The notes under the pieces were generated by a model, which was not told where the DNA came from, searched no databases, and saw only the letters and a list, made by a program, of their open reading frames with translations. Positions 1-7,140 of a DNA stretch of 25,213 bases are shown piece after piece. The translations under genes were made by a program, and so were the position numbers. Source of the DNA: JAUVIB01 sp964424545 (GTDB taxonomy: Bacteria > Calditrichota > Calditrichia > Calditrichales > Calditrichaceae). The stretch is from assembly GCA_964424545.1 (NCBI GenBank), contig CAYRJN010000031.1, forward strand, positions 1 to 25,213. Reading direction: 5' to 3'. The number at the start of each line of letters is the position of its first letter. Within the stretch, counting starts at the first letter, position 1.

Positions 1-654
1 GATGATATTTCGCCGGATCTCATATTACGCAAATATGATTTATTTAAAAAAATTCCCGAAAAAATTGTTCGTATATTAGAAAAGAAATCGCAAAAGTCTG
101 CAAATACAGTCGTCAAAGTAGATAATTTTATAATTGGTAATAATTTGCGCGCGTTGCAGGCCGCTGAAAAAGTTGCCGCTGAGTGCGGATATCGGACGTT
201 AATATTAAGCGATAGGATTGAAGGAGAGAGCAGGGAGGTCGCCAAAGTTTTTACGGCGATTATTGATAGCGTTCAAAATAATAATTTACCTTATGCGCCG
301 CCGTTTTGCTTGCTCGCGGGGGGAGAAACAACCGTTACTTTAAACGGAACGGGTAAAGGCGGCCGCAATCAGGAAACGGTTCTATCGGCACTTACCGCAC
401 TGAGAAAAGATAAGAAACCTTTTTATTTTTGCAGTATCGGTACGGACGGCAGCGACGGTCCCACGGACGCCGCAGGCGCCTGGATTGACGAAAGCAGTTT
501 TGATAAGGCGTACAATCTGGATTTGAATGCTGTAAAATATTTAAAAAATAATGATTCTTATCATTTTTTTAATAAATTAGGACAGTTGATAAAGACCTGT
601 CCGACCAAGACCAATGTTATGGATATAATGATTATCATGATTGATGGAGAGTAA
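1..654 (+). CDS. Glycerate 2-kinase, MOFRL family (5' end missing)
   Basis: Phosphorylates D-glycerate to 2-phosphoglycerate in the cytoplasm (GckA/TtuD-type, DUF4147 plus MOFRL). The frame is open from base 1, so the gene starts before the window; 217 residues are visible, about half of the usual 420-450. The visible part is the C-terminal MOFRL domain: GGETTVTLNGTGKGGRNQE at about fragment residues 107-125 and GTDGSDGPTDAAGAW at about 147-161, both family hallmarks. The stop TAA (652-654) lies one base before the next gene's ATG, and the next gene's ribosome binding site is inside this gene, so the two are probably co-transcribed and translationally coupled. The family is clear; the exact substrate (glycerate versus hydroxypyruvate-linked intermediates) cannot be read here. 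Confidence 0.9.
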   Translation, partial: DDISPDLILRKYDLFKKIPEKIVRILEKKSQKSANTVVKVDNFIIGNNLRALQAAEKVAAECGYRTLILSDRIEGESREVAKVFTAIIDSVQNNNLPYAPPFCLLAGGETTVTLNGTGKGGRNQETVLSALTALRKDKKPFYFCSIGTDGSDGPTDAAGAWIDESSFDKAYNLDLNAVKYLKNNDSYHFFNKLGQLIKTCPTKTNVMDIMIIMIDGE

Positions 655-655
655 G

Positions 656-2065
656 ATGATTTCCGTTGCAAATAAAGATTGGCAAAAAATTATCGAACGT
701 GTTTACAAATACGACCAGGAACAGGTATTTTGTTTTTGGGATGAACTTAATGAAGATCAGCGCGGGCGGTTATTGGCTCAGTTGAACAAAGTTGATTTTG
801 AGCTTTTGAAAAAATTGTATGTGCAATCTAAAAACGAACAACACAGCGTTAACATTAGGTTGCAACAGGCGGAAATCATCACCTTAAAACAGCGGGAGAT
901 AAGCGATAAAGAAGTGCTGCCGAGAGGAGAGCAAACTTTAAAAAACGGGCAGGTTGCCGCCTTTCTCGTGGCCGGCGGACAAGGCTCGCGTCTCGGTTTT
1001 GACGGGCCGAAAGGGATGTACCCGGTTACGCCTGTAAAACATAAATCGCTTTTTCAAAATCAGGCGGAAAAATTGCGGGCTTTGGCGCAAAAATACGGTA
1101 ATACAATCCCTTGGTACATCATGACCAGTCGAACAAACCATACACAGACCGTTGAATATTTTGAAAAAGAAAAATATTTCGGTTACCCTTCTTCCAAAAT
1201 TAAATTTTTTATGCAGGATATGTTGGCGGCCGTCGATTATAATGGAAAATTGATTTTAGATGAAAAGGATCATATTTTTGAAAGTCCCAACGGCCATGGC
1301 GGGTCTATTAAAGCTTTATGGGATTCCGGAGCTTTAAAGGAGATGGAAGAAAACGGCGTTAAATATATATTTTATTTTCAGGTGGATAATGCGTTAGTCA
1401 ATATCTGCGATCCTTATTACCTCGGTTACCATATTTCTAATGAGGCGCAAATATCCAATAAAGTGGTGCATAAAGTGAACGCTGAAGAGAAAATGGGCGT
1501 CATTTGCAAGATTAACGGTAAAACAGGCGTGATGGAATACAGCGATCTCGATGAAGCGGATATGTATGCCGTCGATGAAAAAGGGCGCTTGAAATATTGG
1601 GGCGGCAATACGGCCGTGCATATTTTCAGCGTAGATTTTATTCGTATGGAAAACGAACGTGGTTTTCGCTTGCCGTATCATATAGCCCATAAAAGTATTC
1701 CTTATTTGAATGAAAAAGGTGAAAAGATAAAACCTCAGGGAAAAAACGGTTTAAAATTTGAAACGTTTGTGTTTGACGCCATGGCCGATGCCGATAGGGT
1801 AACCACCATTGAGATCAAGCGCGAAGAGGAATTTAGCGCTTTGAAAAATAAAGAGGGCGCCGATAGTCCCGAAACGGTTTTACGCGACCAGTTAAAGTTG
1901 TTTGCGTCATGGTTTTCTTTAGCCGATGTAAAAGTCCCGCTCAATGATCAAGGCTTGCCCAAAGTCAAACTTGAGATCAGCCCCTTGTTTGCGCTTAATG
2001 CGCAAGAGCTAAAAGAGAAAAAAGAGGTAATTCCCGCTGTCGAGGCCGATTTGTATTTGGGATAA
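656..2065 (+). CDS. UAP1-type UDP-N-acetylhexosamine / UDP-sugar pyrophosphorylase
   Basis: Probable uridylyltransferase of the UDPGP type 1 family (PF01704), which makes UDP-GlcNAc or UDP-glucose from UTP and the sugar 1-phosphate. Of 469 residues, the nucleotide-binding motif GGQGSRLGFDGPKG is at about 107-120. It is followed by SPNGHGG and by FQVDNALVNICDP, the strands that hold uridine and metal in eukaryotic UAP1/AGX enzymes. The ATG at 656 is preferred: GGAGAG (646-651) sits 4 bases upstream, while the in-frame TTG 641 and ATG 644 lie before or inside that site. This resembles eukaryotic-type UAP1 rather than bacterial GlmU, having no left-handed beta-helix acetyltransferase half. The preferred sugar (GlcNAc, GalNAc or Glc) is inferred. 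glmS, which makes the upstream amino sugar, is also in the window but in a separate operon. Confidence 0.88.
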   Translation: MISVANKDWQKIIERVYKYDQEQVFCFWDELNEDQRGRLLAQLNKVDFELLKKLYVQSKNEQHSVNIRLQQAEIITLKQREISDKEVLPRGEQTLKNGQVAAFLVAGGQGSRLGFDGPKGMYPVTPVKHKSLFQNQAEKLRALAQKYGNTIPWYIMTSRTNHTQTVEYFEKEKYFGYPSSKIKFFMQDMLAAVDYNGKLILDEKDHIFESPNGHGGSIKALWDSGALKEMEENGVKYIFYFQVDNALVNICDPYYLGYHISNEAQISNKVVHKVNAEEKMGVICKINGKTGVMEYSDLDEADMYAVDEKGRLKYWGGNTAVHIFSVDFIRMENERGFRLPYHIAHKSIPYLNEKGEKIKPQGKNGLKFETFVFDAMADADRVTTIEIKREEEFSALKNKEGADSPETVLRDQLKLFASWFSLADVKVPLNDQGLPKVKLEISPLFALNAQELKEKKEVIPAVEADLYLG

Positions 2066-2141
2066 TCGGTGTTATTCAAAAATGTTGTCAATGGTTCTGC
2101 CGGATTTTACAATTTAAAAATAGAAAAACAGGAAAAAGAAA

Positions 2142-2684
2142 ATGGAACAGGAATTTAGAGACAAAGCGCGTCGAGTTTACCGTCTCAATAGGACGTTATG
2201 GATTGCAACCGTCGTCGGTATGTTGTTCTTAAATCTGTTTGTGCTTATCTTCAATCAATATGACATTGTCAGTAGACCGTCGGTTGAGAATATAGCCAAT
2301 TTTGATAATCTGATAATGGGCGTTATTTTAATGCTGGCGATTTTGATACTGTATGTAAAACGCAATTATTTAACGCCCAAAAAAATTGTTGAGCGCGCAA
2401 AAAAGAAAGATTTAAGCATTGTGCCCGACGATGTGCGCGATTTGCTGCACGAGTATGGGGAGGACGGCGATTTGATGGGCAAAACCTTGATCATTATGCG
2501 GCGTTATTATATGGTTATCTGGTCGGTAGCCAATTTGATTACTATTCTTGCTTTTGTCGATTATATTGTTGCACTGCGTTTTCAGAGTTTTTGGATTTAT
2601 TCTATCGTAGCGTTATATTCTATGGCCATTAATTTCCCGAAATTCGACACAATCGAAGCGCTGCATTATTGGTTGGTTGATTAA
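2142..2684 (+). CDS. Four-helix integral membrane protein, unknown function
   Basis: I do not recognise this 180-residue protein. It has a basic N-terminus (RDKARRVYRLNR), hydrophobic segments at about 19-37, 56-72, 122-143 and 149-164, and a polar loop at about 74-118 rich in Lys, Asp and Glu. This suggests a four-span inner-membrane protein with a cytoplasmic central loop. There is no signal peptide, enzyme motif or conserved Cys/His cluster. The ATG at 2142 has a weak purine-rich site (AGGAAAAAG) just upstream. It lies 76 bases after the pyrophosphorylase gene in the same direction and could be the last gene of that unit, but no functional link can be read. Coding is supported by a full-length frame with a normal membrane-protein composition. 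Confidence 0.7.
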   Translation: MEQEFRDKARRVYRLNRTLWIATVVGMLFLNLFVLIFNQYDIVSRPSVENIANFDNLIMGVILMLAILILYVKRNYLTPKKIVERAKKKDLSIVPDDVRDLLHEYGEDGDLMGKTLIIMRRYYMVIWSVANLITILAFVDYIVALRFQSFWIYSIVALYSMAINFPKFDTIEALHYWLVD

Positions 2685-2713
2685 GTTCAGATGCGTTTTA
2701 TATCTATTCTCTT

Positions 2714-3199
2714 TTAATTCGTACTATTTTGTGAGGAGCGATCGTTAAGATATTCCAATTTTTTATATTCACACCACTCTTTGGCTATATCATATAAATC
2801 GTCTTCGCGATATTCATACTACCTCTCGGATAAATATAGACGATGTATATTGTCTTTAAATCTTCTGAAAGCGCCTTTCCTTTTGGTAGAATTATACATA
2901 AGTCCTCTAATTTTCGGCGTTTCTAATGATAAATAAAACCGTTCCATTATTTCATATTCGTTGATATAAAAATCGTGTGGTAAGGCCATATAGTTATCAC
3001 TATTTAGTATCTCTTAGGCCGTTTCTACGGTAGACTGCTGCTATTCCGGTGTTTCATCAAATGGAATATTTTCTTCTGCATAATAAAATTCTTCTTCTTG
3101 GATAAAAGTGACTTTCCCAGTTTGTAGATTAAGATAATATTCCGCGTCGTCAAACTGCATTCCAATGGTGTCGACGATATCGCTTAATTTTATTTTCAT
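2714..3199 (-). pseudogene. UPF0158 family gene broken by three in-frame stop codons
   Basis: Reading the minus strand from ATG 3199 to TAA 2714 gives a 162-codon frame that matches the UPF0158 family (PF03682) throughout: MKIKLSDIVDTIGMQ at the start, ALPHDFYINEYEIMERF at about 72-88, KGAFRRFKDNIHR at about 108-120 and AKEWCEY at about 139-145. Three codons are stops: codon 53 TAG (3041-3043) where the family has PEWQ, codon 62 TAA (3014-3016) where AKE is expected, and codon 127 TAG (2819-2821) where WYEYR is expected. No indel is needed to follow the family from end to end. A good ribosome binding site (AGGAG, 3207-3211) still precedes the ATG. The family's function is unknown. This is a recently inactivated gene unless the stops are read through. 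Confidence 0.85.
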
Positions 3200-3493
3200 G
3201 AGTAAACTCCTGTCCGATTTAAATAAGTAAAAGTTTGATAAAAAGACTCACTAATTGCAAAGGGTTGTGGGATATAATAGAAATTGTGTTAGGTGTAACG
3301 GATACATACTATCCGGGGATTTTTGTAAAAAACACGCTGAAAAATGTGTAAAATTGTGAAATAATTCTTGTTTTATTTGAAATAAGGCGTTAAATTACCA
3401 CAATAGAGCATATGGAAAACAGCCATGTATAGTATAGCGCCAAAAAAGTGTCGCCTCCTAATTTTCAGCAAAGAATACAGGCACAGTAAATTT

Positions 3494-3520
3494 GGCTGAT
3501 TACAGCCGCATTTATGCGGC
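3494..3520. repeat. Two overlapping, mutually exclusive short hairpins
   Basis: GGCTG-ATTA-CAGCC (3494-3507) and GCCGCA-TTTA-TGCGGC (3505-3520) are both perfect inverted repeats with 4-base loops. They share the bases GCC at 3505-3507, so only one can form in a given strand. There is no clean T-tract after them, so a simple terminator is unlikely. They may be part of a dispersed palindromic element or a small regulatory RNA structure, but the window holds no second copy. Confidence 0.4.
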
Positions 3521-3620
3521 GTTGTATACTTTTCCCTATTAATTACATTTGAATATTCAACCTAATAATTTGATAAATCTGTTATTAACTGACCATTTTT
3601 ATCGCGAATTGTTTGTGAAA

Positions 3621-3657
3621 ATGACCTTAAAAAATAATGGTACGTATATTACATACC
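3621..3657 (+). promoter_or_regulatory. Possible promoter with overlapping operator-like inverted repeat
   Basis: GGTACGTA (3639-3646), a 3-base gap, then TACATACC (3650-3657) form an 8-3-8 inverted repeat with one mismatch, ending 13 bases before the cytochrome start codon. A -10-like TATATT (3645-3650) lies inside the repeat, with a 4-of-6 -35-like ATGACC at 3621-3626 and an 18-base spacer. If both are real, a dimeric regulator bound here would cover the -10 box. Both calls rest on short matches. Confidence 0.28.
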
Positions 3658-3670
3658 TTAGAAGGGGGTA

Positions 3671-5380
3671 ATGATGTTTTATGTATGTGATAAATTTAAC
3701 ATAACGTTATTGATATTTTCATTTCTATTTTTTGTTGGGGTTGTAGCGGCGCAAACAGGGATGAATTGCGGAAACTGTCATCCCAATGATCATAATATAT
3801 GGATGAGTAGTCATCATGCTGATACGCAAAGTGATGTAGCCGAAGAATTGGCGGGAGAGTGGGCCGGTCAGTCGGCTGATTCCGTTATACACGGACAAGA
3901 TGCGGAAAATTGCATTGCCTGTCATAGTCCGCTTGCCGTTACGGCCAACGACGGAATGAACGAAGTTGAAGCGCTTAATTATTTTTTTACAACAAGCGAC
4001 GGATTGTTTAGCGATACCACCCAAAGTAAAAATACAGAAGATTGGAAGCATGTTTGGTGTGAAACCTGTCATCAGGTTCCGAATGATCATCCTGGTTCTA
4101 TGCCGGTTATTGCTATATTTAACTCATCTACGGCGGAATATGACGCCATAATAAACAGTAATGTTTTATGCGGACAGTGTCACGGAAGTCTGCGCTATGA
4201 AGATACCGATCATTTACGCTATAACGCTTGGTTGATAAGCGCTCACGGCCATAAAGGTCAGGAAGACGTTGCGGAAGAGTTAAGCGGCGAATTTGCAGGA
4301 TCAACCCCGCAAGAAGTCGCGGCTGAAGAGAATTGTATTGCCTGTCATTCTCCTACGTCTGTTTTGGTAAACGGAGGAATGACGGAAGCCGAAGCGTTAG
4401 ATCATTTCTTTACTACGAGCGATGGTAAGTTTACGGAGGAAACAGCTCCGCAAAATGTTAGCCATTGGCCCGATATCGCGTGTACGTCATGTCACAATCC
4501 GATGCATCCCGATTCCATATGGTATTTTAATTCCTCAACCAAAGAATATCAGACCATGGAGGGTTCGCAGGAATTATGCGGACAGTGTCATGGAAACTTA
4601 CGTTTTCCGGATACCGATCATCTCAGTTATAATATCGAAAGCGGTACCGGCGGAATGGGCGTTGCCGATACGTTGACCATGCCGGGCGTTAAATGTGTAG
4701 ATTGCCATATGCATGCCGGTGAGGAAGATACCAAATCCAGTATGTATGGCGGGCATTCATGGTCTGTTTTTATTGAGGAAGAAGGGGGTAATGTTACGGC
4801 GTCGTGTACAAGTTGCCACAGTTCAATGGATGCCGTCGCCGCCGAAAACAAAGTTGAAGAATGGCAGAATGCTTTTGAAAATCTTGTGATGGTTGCGGAA
4901 GAAAAAGTAAAAGAAGCCGATTCCTTGTTAGCGGGCAGCGATGATACATTAAAATTGAAATTTCTTAAAGAAGCAATGCATAATCTTGAATACGCGGAAT
5001 CGGATGAAAGCGGCGGAGTCCATAATCATAATTTCAGTATGGCGCTGCTCAATGATGCCGTTGATAAAGCAGATTATATTTTAACCGGCATTATGGAAAA
5101 TACAATACCGATTATTGAAATGTTCGGTTTGTATCAGAATTATCCGAATCCTTTTAACAGTTCAACTACAATTCCATTCACGATTGGCAAGGCCGGTTAT
5201 TATACTTTGAAATTGTATAATATCAGGGGGCAGAAAGTTATGACGATTTTACAAAAAGAGTTACAAGTGCAAGACTATCGCATCCGTTTGAACGCAAATA
5301 AAATATCCAGCGGCGTTTATTATTACGAGCTTAGAGGCGAGGGCAGAAAAGAGATTAAAAAGTTCGTTTTGATGAAATAG
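3671..5380 (+). CDS. Secreted nine-heme cytochrome c with T9SS sorting domain
   Basis: This 569-residue exported protein has a Sec signal peptide (about 1-27, ending VVAA-QTG) and nine CxxCH heme c sites, at about residues 33, 81, 130, 167, 222, 271, 303, 342 and 379. Residues 33-166 and 167-302 are an internal duplication (CGxCH, CIACH, CxxCH in each), followed by a third, divergent three-heme block ending in KCVDCHMHAG and GGHSW. A helical segment (about 395-475, with GVHNHN) resembles the end of NrfA/c552-type multiheme proteins, but no CxxCK site is present, so nitrite reductase activity is not supported. Residues about 485-569 are a type A T9SS sorting domain (YQNYPNPFN, SSGVYYYEL, KKFVLMK). 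The likely location is the outer cell surface with an electron-transfer role. An AGGGGG site lies just upstream; ATG 3674 is an alternative start. The partner redox proteins are not visible. Confidence 0.88.
   Translation: MMFYVCDKFNITLLIFSFLFFVGVVAAQTGMNCGNCHPNDHNIWMSSHHADTQSDVAEELAGEWAGQSADSVIHGQDAENCIACHSPLAVTANDGMNEVEALNYFFTTSDGLFSDTTQSKNTEDWKHVWCETCHQVPNDHPGSMPVIAIFNSSTAEYDAIINSNVLCGQCHGSLRYEDTDHLRYNAWLISAHGHKGQEDVAEELSGEFAGSTPQEVAAEENCIACHSPTSVLVNGGMTEAEALDHFFTTSDGKFTEETAPQNVSHWPDIACTSCHNPMHPDSIWYFNSSTKEYQTMEGSQELCGQCHGNLRFPDTDHLSYNIESGTGGMGVADTLTMPGVKCVDCHMHAGEEDTKSSMYGGHSWSVFIEEEGGNVTASCTSCHSSMDAVAAENKVEEWQNAFENLVMVAEEKVKEADSLLAGSDDTLKLKFLKEAMHNLEYAESDESGGVHNHNFSMALLNDAVDKADYILTGIMENTIPIIEMFGLYQNYPNPFNSSTTIPFTIGKAGYYTLKLYNIRGQKVMTILQKELQVQDYRIRLNANKISSGVYYYELRGEGRKEIKKFVLMK
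3767..4708 (+). repeat. Internal tandem duplication of three-heme modules
   Basis: Within the cytochrome gene, copy 1 (about 3767-4168) and copy 2 (about 4169-4576) encode matching units of about 135 residues. Shared landmarks are CGxCHG/CGNCH, VAEELxGExAG, NCIACHSP, GGM/DGM-xEAEAL, FFTTSDG and the NSST-EY stretch. A partial third copy (about 4577-4708) begins with LCGQCHGNLR and DTDHLSYN. Parts are still alike at base level, for example ATGCGGACAGTGTCA before both the fourth and seventh heme sites, pointing to a fairly recent or conserved duplication. Confidence 0.8.
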
Positions 5381-5438
5381 GATTACCGCTTTCGGGAAAA
5401 GTCGATTATGATGAAGACCTGCCTATAATGTGATAACG

Positions 5439-5479
5439 GGAGAGACGATTAATTAAAAACTTCGTTTCTCCTGTTTTTT
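5439..5479 (+). terminator. Rho-independent terminator after the cytochrome gene
   Basis: A 10-bp stem GGAGAGACGA / TCGTTTCTCC (one G-U pair) encloses a 13-base loop and is followed by TGTTTTTTA. It lies 58 bases after the cytochrome stop codon in the expected orientation and separates that gene from the Met-rich unit. Confidence 0.75.
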
Positions 5480-5715
5480 ATCCATCCTTTAAACAAATCT
5501 TAAATATATTATAAGCATAATAATCTACACCTTAGTGTGTAATATTCTACAATTCGTAAAGAATTAAACATGAAATGGATTTGAATTTAAATATAAAAGA
5601 TTTGTAACAATTTGTAAATATTTAAGTTGAAAAATTCTTTTCTCTATTTGGCACATCTTTTGATGTATTAAATAGTTGAAAACAATGAATGTTAAACTTT
5701 TTAAGGAGATATATC
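5480..5715. other. AT-rich leader region before the Met-rich protein gene
   Basis: With the terminator, this makes a gap of about 335 bases between genes. It is very AT-rich. I find no coding frame in it; the only notable signals are the sigma-54-like site at 5649-5664 and the ribosome binding site AAGGAGAT (5703-5710). Confidence 0.5.
5649..5664 (+). promoter_or_regulatory. Sigma-54-like promoter before the Met-rich unit
   Basis: TGGCAC (5649-5654), 5 bases, then TTGAT (5660-5664) matches the sigma-54 consensus TGGCAC-N5-TTGCW. The GG element is perfect, but the -12 GC dinucleotide reads GA. The spacing between the two dinucleotide positions is exactly 10. It would give a leader of about 40 bases to the ATG at 5716. 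The missing C at the -12 element keeps confidence low. Confidence 0.35.
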
Positions 5716-6309
5716 ATGAAGAAGTCTGGAATCTTTACGGGCGCTCTTGTCGCATTATTTGTTTTAAGCTTTCCCTTTGGCGCATTGCAGGCTCAAAATA
5801 TGGGCGGGCATCAAGGTATGGACGGTAACCGGAATATAGGCGGTCATGATCATCAGGGTATGCAAAACGGAATGGATCACATGAATCATCAAAACATGAT
5901 GATGAATATGGATCAAATGATGCAGCATATGCAGGAGATGAATCGGCAAATGTATAATATGACGCAAGGAATGAGTAAAAATAGTAATATGCAAAATAAC
6001 AACGGACAAAATGACGCTGTGGAACGTGGGAACGGTCAGGGACAAAGGGGGAATATGATGCAAAATGAGACCGGTTCATCTATGATGAATGAAATGGGAA
6101 TGAATATGAAAAATATGACCGATGATATGCAAATAATGATGTCCGGTATGAATGAAATGATGAAAAATAAAGATATGATGAGTAATCCGGAAATGAATGG
6201 ACATATGGATAAGATGAAAGAGGAAATGCATGAAATGATGAACTCTATGGAAGGTATGCTACAGACCTATAAAGAAATCAATAAAAATAGCGTTAATACG
6301 GATAAATAA
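5716..6309 (+). CDS. Exported methionine-rich low-complexity protein, possible metal binder
   Basis: No family is recognised. The start at 5716 is set by a strong AAGGAGAT site (5703-5710, 5-base spacing); the longer in-frame start at 5689 would bury that site. A Sec signal peptide covers about residues 1-26 (FGALQA-QN). The mature part of about 171 residues holds about 41 Met (24%), many Asn, Gln, Gly and His, and no Cys. Met often recurs every 3-4 residues (MDQMMQHMQEMNRQMYNM), which would put a Met stripe on a helix. Met/His-rich exported proteins commonly bind Cu(I), Ag(I) or Cu(II), so a periplasmic soft-metal buffer is possible; an oxidant-scavenging Met sink is an alternative. It heads a three-gene unit with a beta-barrel protein (2-base gap) and a DUF2231 protein. 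The role is inferred from composition and context only. Confidence 0.72.
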   Translation: MKKSGIFTGALVALFVLSFPFGALQAQNMGGHQGMDGNRNIGGHDHQGMQNGMDHMNHQNMMMNMDQMMQHMQEMNRQMYNMTQGMSKNSNMQNNNGQNDAVERGNGQGQRGNMMQNETGSSMMNEMGMNMKNMTDDMQIMMSGMNEMMKNKDMMSNPEMNGHMDKMKEEMHEMMNSMEGMLQTYKEINKNSVNTDK

Positions 6310-6311
6310 TA

Positions 6312-7064
6312 ATGAAGGACGTACAAAATTGGTGGACAAAAGCAGTTCCGTTAAAATCGGGACTGTTTTTTTCTCTGGTCGTTTTAGCGGCAACTGTGCT
6401 TAAGGCGGGATATTGGACGTTAAGCTCGTCGATCTCGTACAATAACAGTTACTATGTTTATGAAGAATCTGTACGAAGTTATTATATCAATGCCGGCTTG
6501 CGCTATCATAGTAATAACTGGTCTGTTTCCGCCTATCTTCCCTTTATCATGCAGAGTAATATTTTTACGGATGGTACGCAAAATATGGACGGCAATACGA
6601 CCATATCGGCAAGAAATTCCGGCACAGCGCATTCCTACAACGCGGATATAGGCGATATATTTCTTTATGGCGAATATCGGTTTTTATATCCGCAAAGAGT
6701 TTTACCAGCGCTATATCTTACAATGCAGGTGAAAATCCCTACTGTCCCGGGAATTTCCCTTTACAGTACGGGAAAATTTGATTATGGCATCGGTTTAACT
6801 GCCCGACAATGGATTAGCGGATTTTACGGTTTTGCCAACATTAATTATATTAAAATAGGGGATCCGCCGGGAATTGATTATAAAAATCCATTAAATTTTG
6901 GCTTTGGTATGGGGAAATTTATAAATAATGGCAAGTATGCCATAAATCTTTGTTATAAAGCGTACACGGAAATCGTCGATGGCTATGAACCGCCTCGGCA
7001 ACTTTCCCTTGGTTTTAATTTTGCTCTAATACCGAGAACAATTTTTTCATTATATTTAAAATAA
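6312..7064 (+). CDS. Predicted outer-membrane beta-barrel protein
   Basis: This 250-residue protein has an N-terminal signal segment (hydrophobic about 17-30, likely cleavage after LKA at 32). The rest is a string of alternating polar/aromatic strands such as SYYINAGLRYHSNNWSVSAYLPF, AINLCYKAYTEIV and LSLGFNFALI, ending in a hydrophobic last strand. This is the pattern of a small outer-membrane barrel like the transporter-type proteins related to the MetA-pathway phenol family. It starts 2 bases after the Met-rich gene's stop with no clear ribosome binding site, so translation is probably coupled to that gene. Its cargo or partner is unknown; coupling to a Met-rich exported protein suggests a metal-related or surface-assembly role, which is inference. 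Confidence 0.68.
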   Translation: MKDVQNWWTKAVPLKSGLFFSLVVLAATVLKAGYWTLSSSISYNNSYYVYEESVRSYYINAGLRYHSNNWSVSAYLPFIMQSNIFTDGTQNMDGNTTISARNSGTAHSYNADIGDIFLYGEYRFLYPQRVLPALYLTMQVKIPTVPGISLYSTGKFDYGIGLTARQWISGFYGFANINYIKIGDPPGIDYKNPLNFGFGMGKFINNGKYAINLCYKAYTEIVDGYEPPRQLSLGFNFALIPRTIFSLYLK

Positions 7065-7081
7065 AAGGGTTAAGCGAGAGC

Positions 7082-7107
7082 AGCCCAAATATTGCCTATA
7101 CGGTGGG
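7082..7107 (+). other. Weak stem in the gap before the DUF2231 gene
   Basis: GCCCA (from about 7083) can pair with TGGGC (to about 7107) across a 16-base loop in the 76-base gap between the barrel and DUF2231 genes. It has only five pairs and no T-tract directly after it, so it is at most a minor mRNA structure. The gap also contains the AAGAAAGGA ribosome binding site for the next gene. Confidence 0.2.
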
Positions 7108-7140
7108 CATAGATTTTTCATTATAAGAAAGGATTTAATT

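Larger units (their letters stand above)
3200..3670. other. 470-bp AT-rich intergenic region
   Basis: This gap separates the minus-strand UPF0158 pseudogene from the plus-strand cytochrome gene, so it should hold divergent promoters. No coding frame with family resemblance was found on either strand. A TATAAT hexamer at 3273-3278 has no -35 box at a sensible distance. Two short overlapping hairpins lie at 3494-3520, and an inverted repeat at 3639-3657 sits just before the cytochrome gene; both are listed separately. Confidence 0.6.

Noticed and set aside
2714..3199. Stop-codon recoding (TAG as Trp) as explanation for the broken UPF0158 gene
   Set aside because: TAG ends the cytochrome gene (5378-5380) and the lysine dehydrogenase-like gene (14008-14010) exactly at expected C-termini, a TAA is also among the three stops, and Trp is encoded by TGG elsewhere in the same gene.
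3255..3278. TTGCAA / TATAAT as a promoter in the gap before the cytochrome
   Set aside because: The spacer is only 12 bases and no alternative -35 box is at 16-19 bases.
3671..5380. Ammonia-forming nitrite reductase NrfA
   Set aside because: There is no CxxCK active-site heme motif, nine instead of five hemes and a different module layout; only the helical tail is reminiscent.
5735..6079. Long minus-strand frames opposite the Met-rich protein gene
   Set aside because: They arise because ATG-rich coding DNA reads as CAT-rich (His, Ile, Tyr) on the other strand; they have no start signals, and the plus strand has a strong ribosome binding site and signal peptide.
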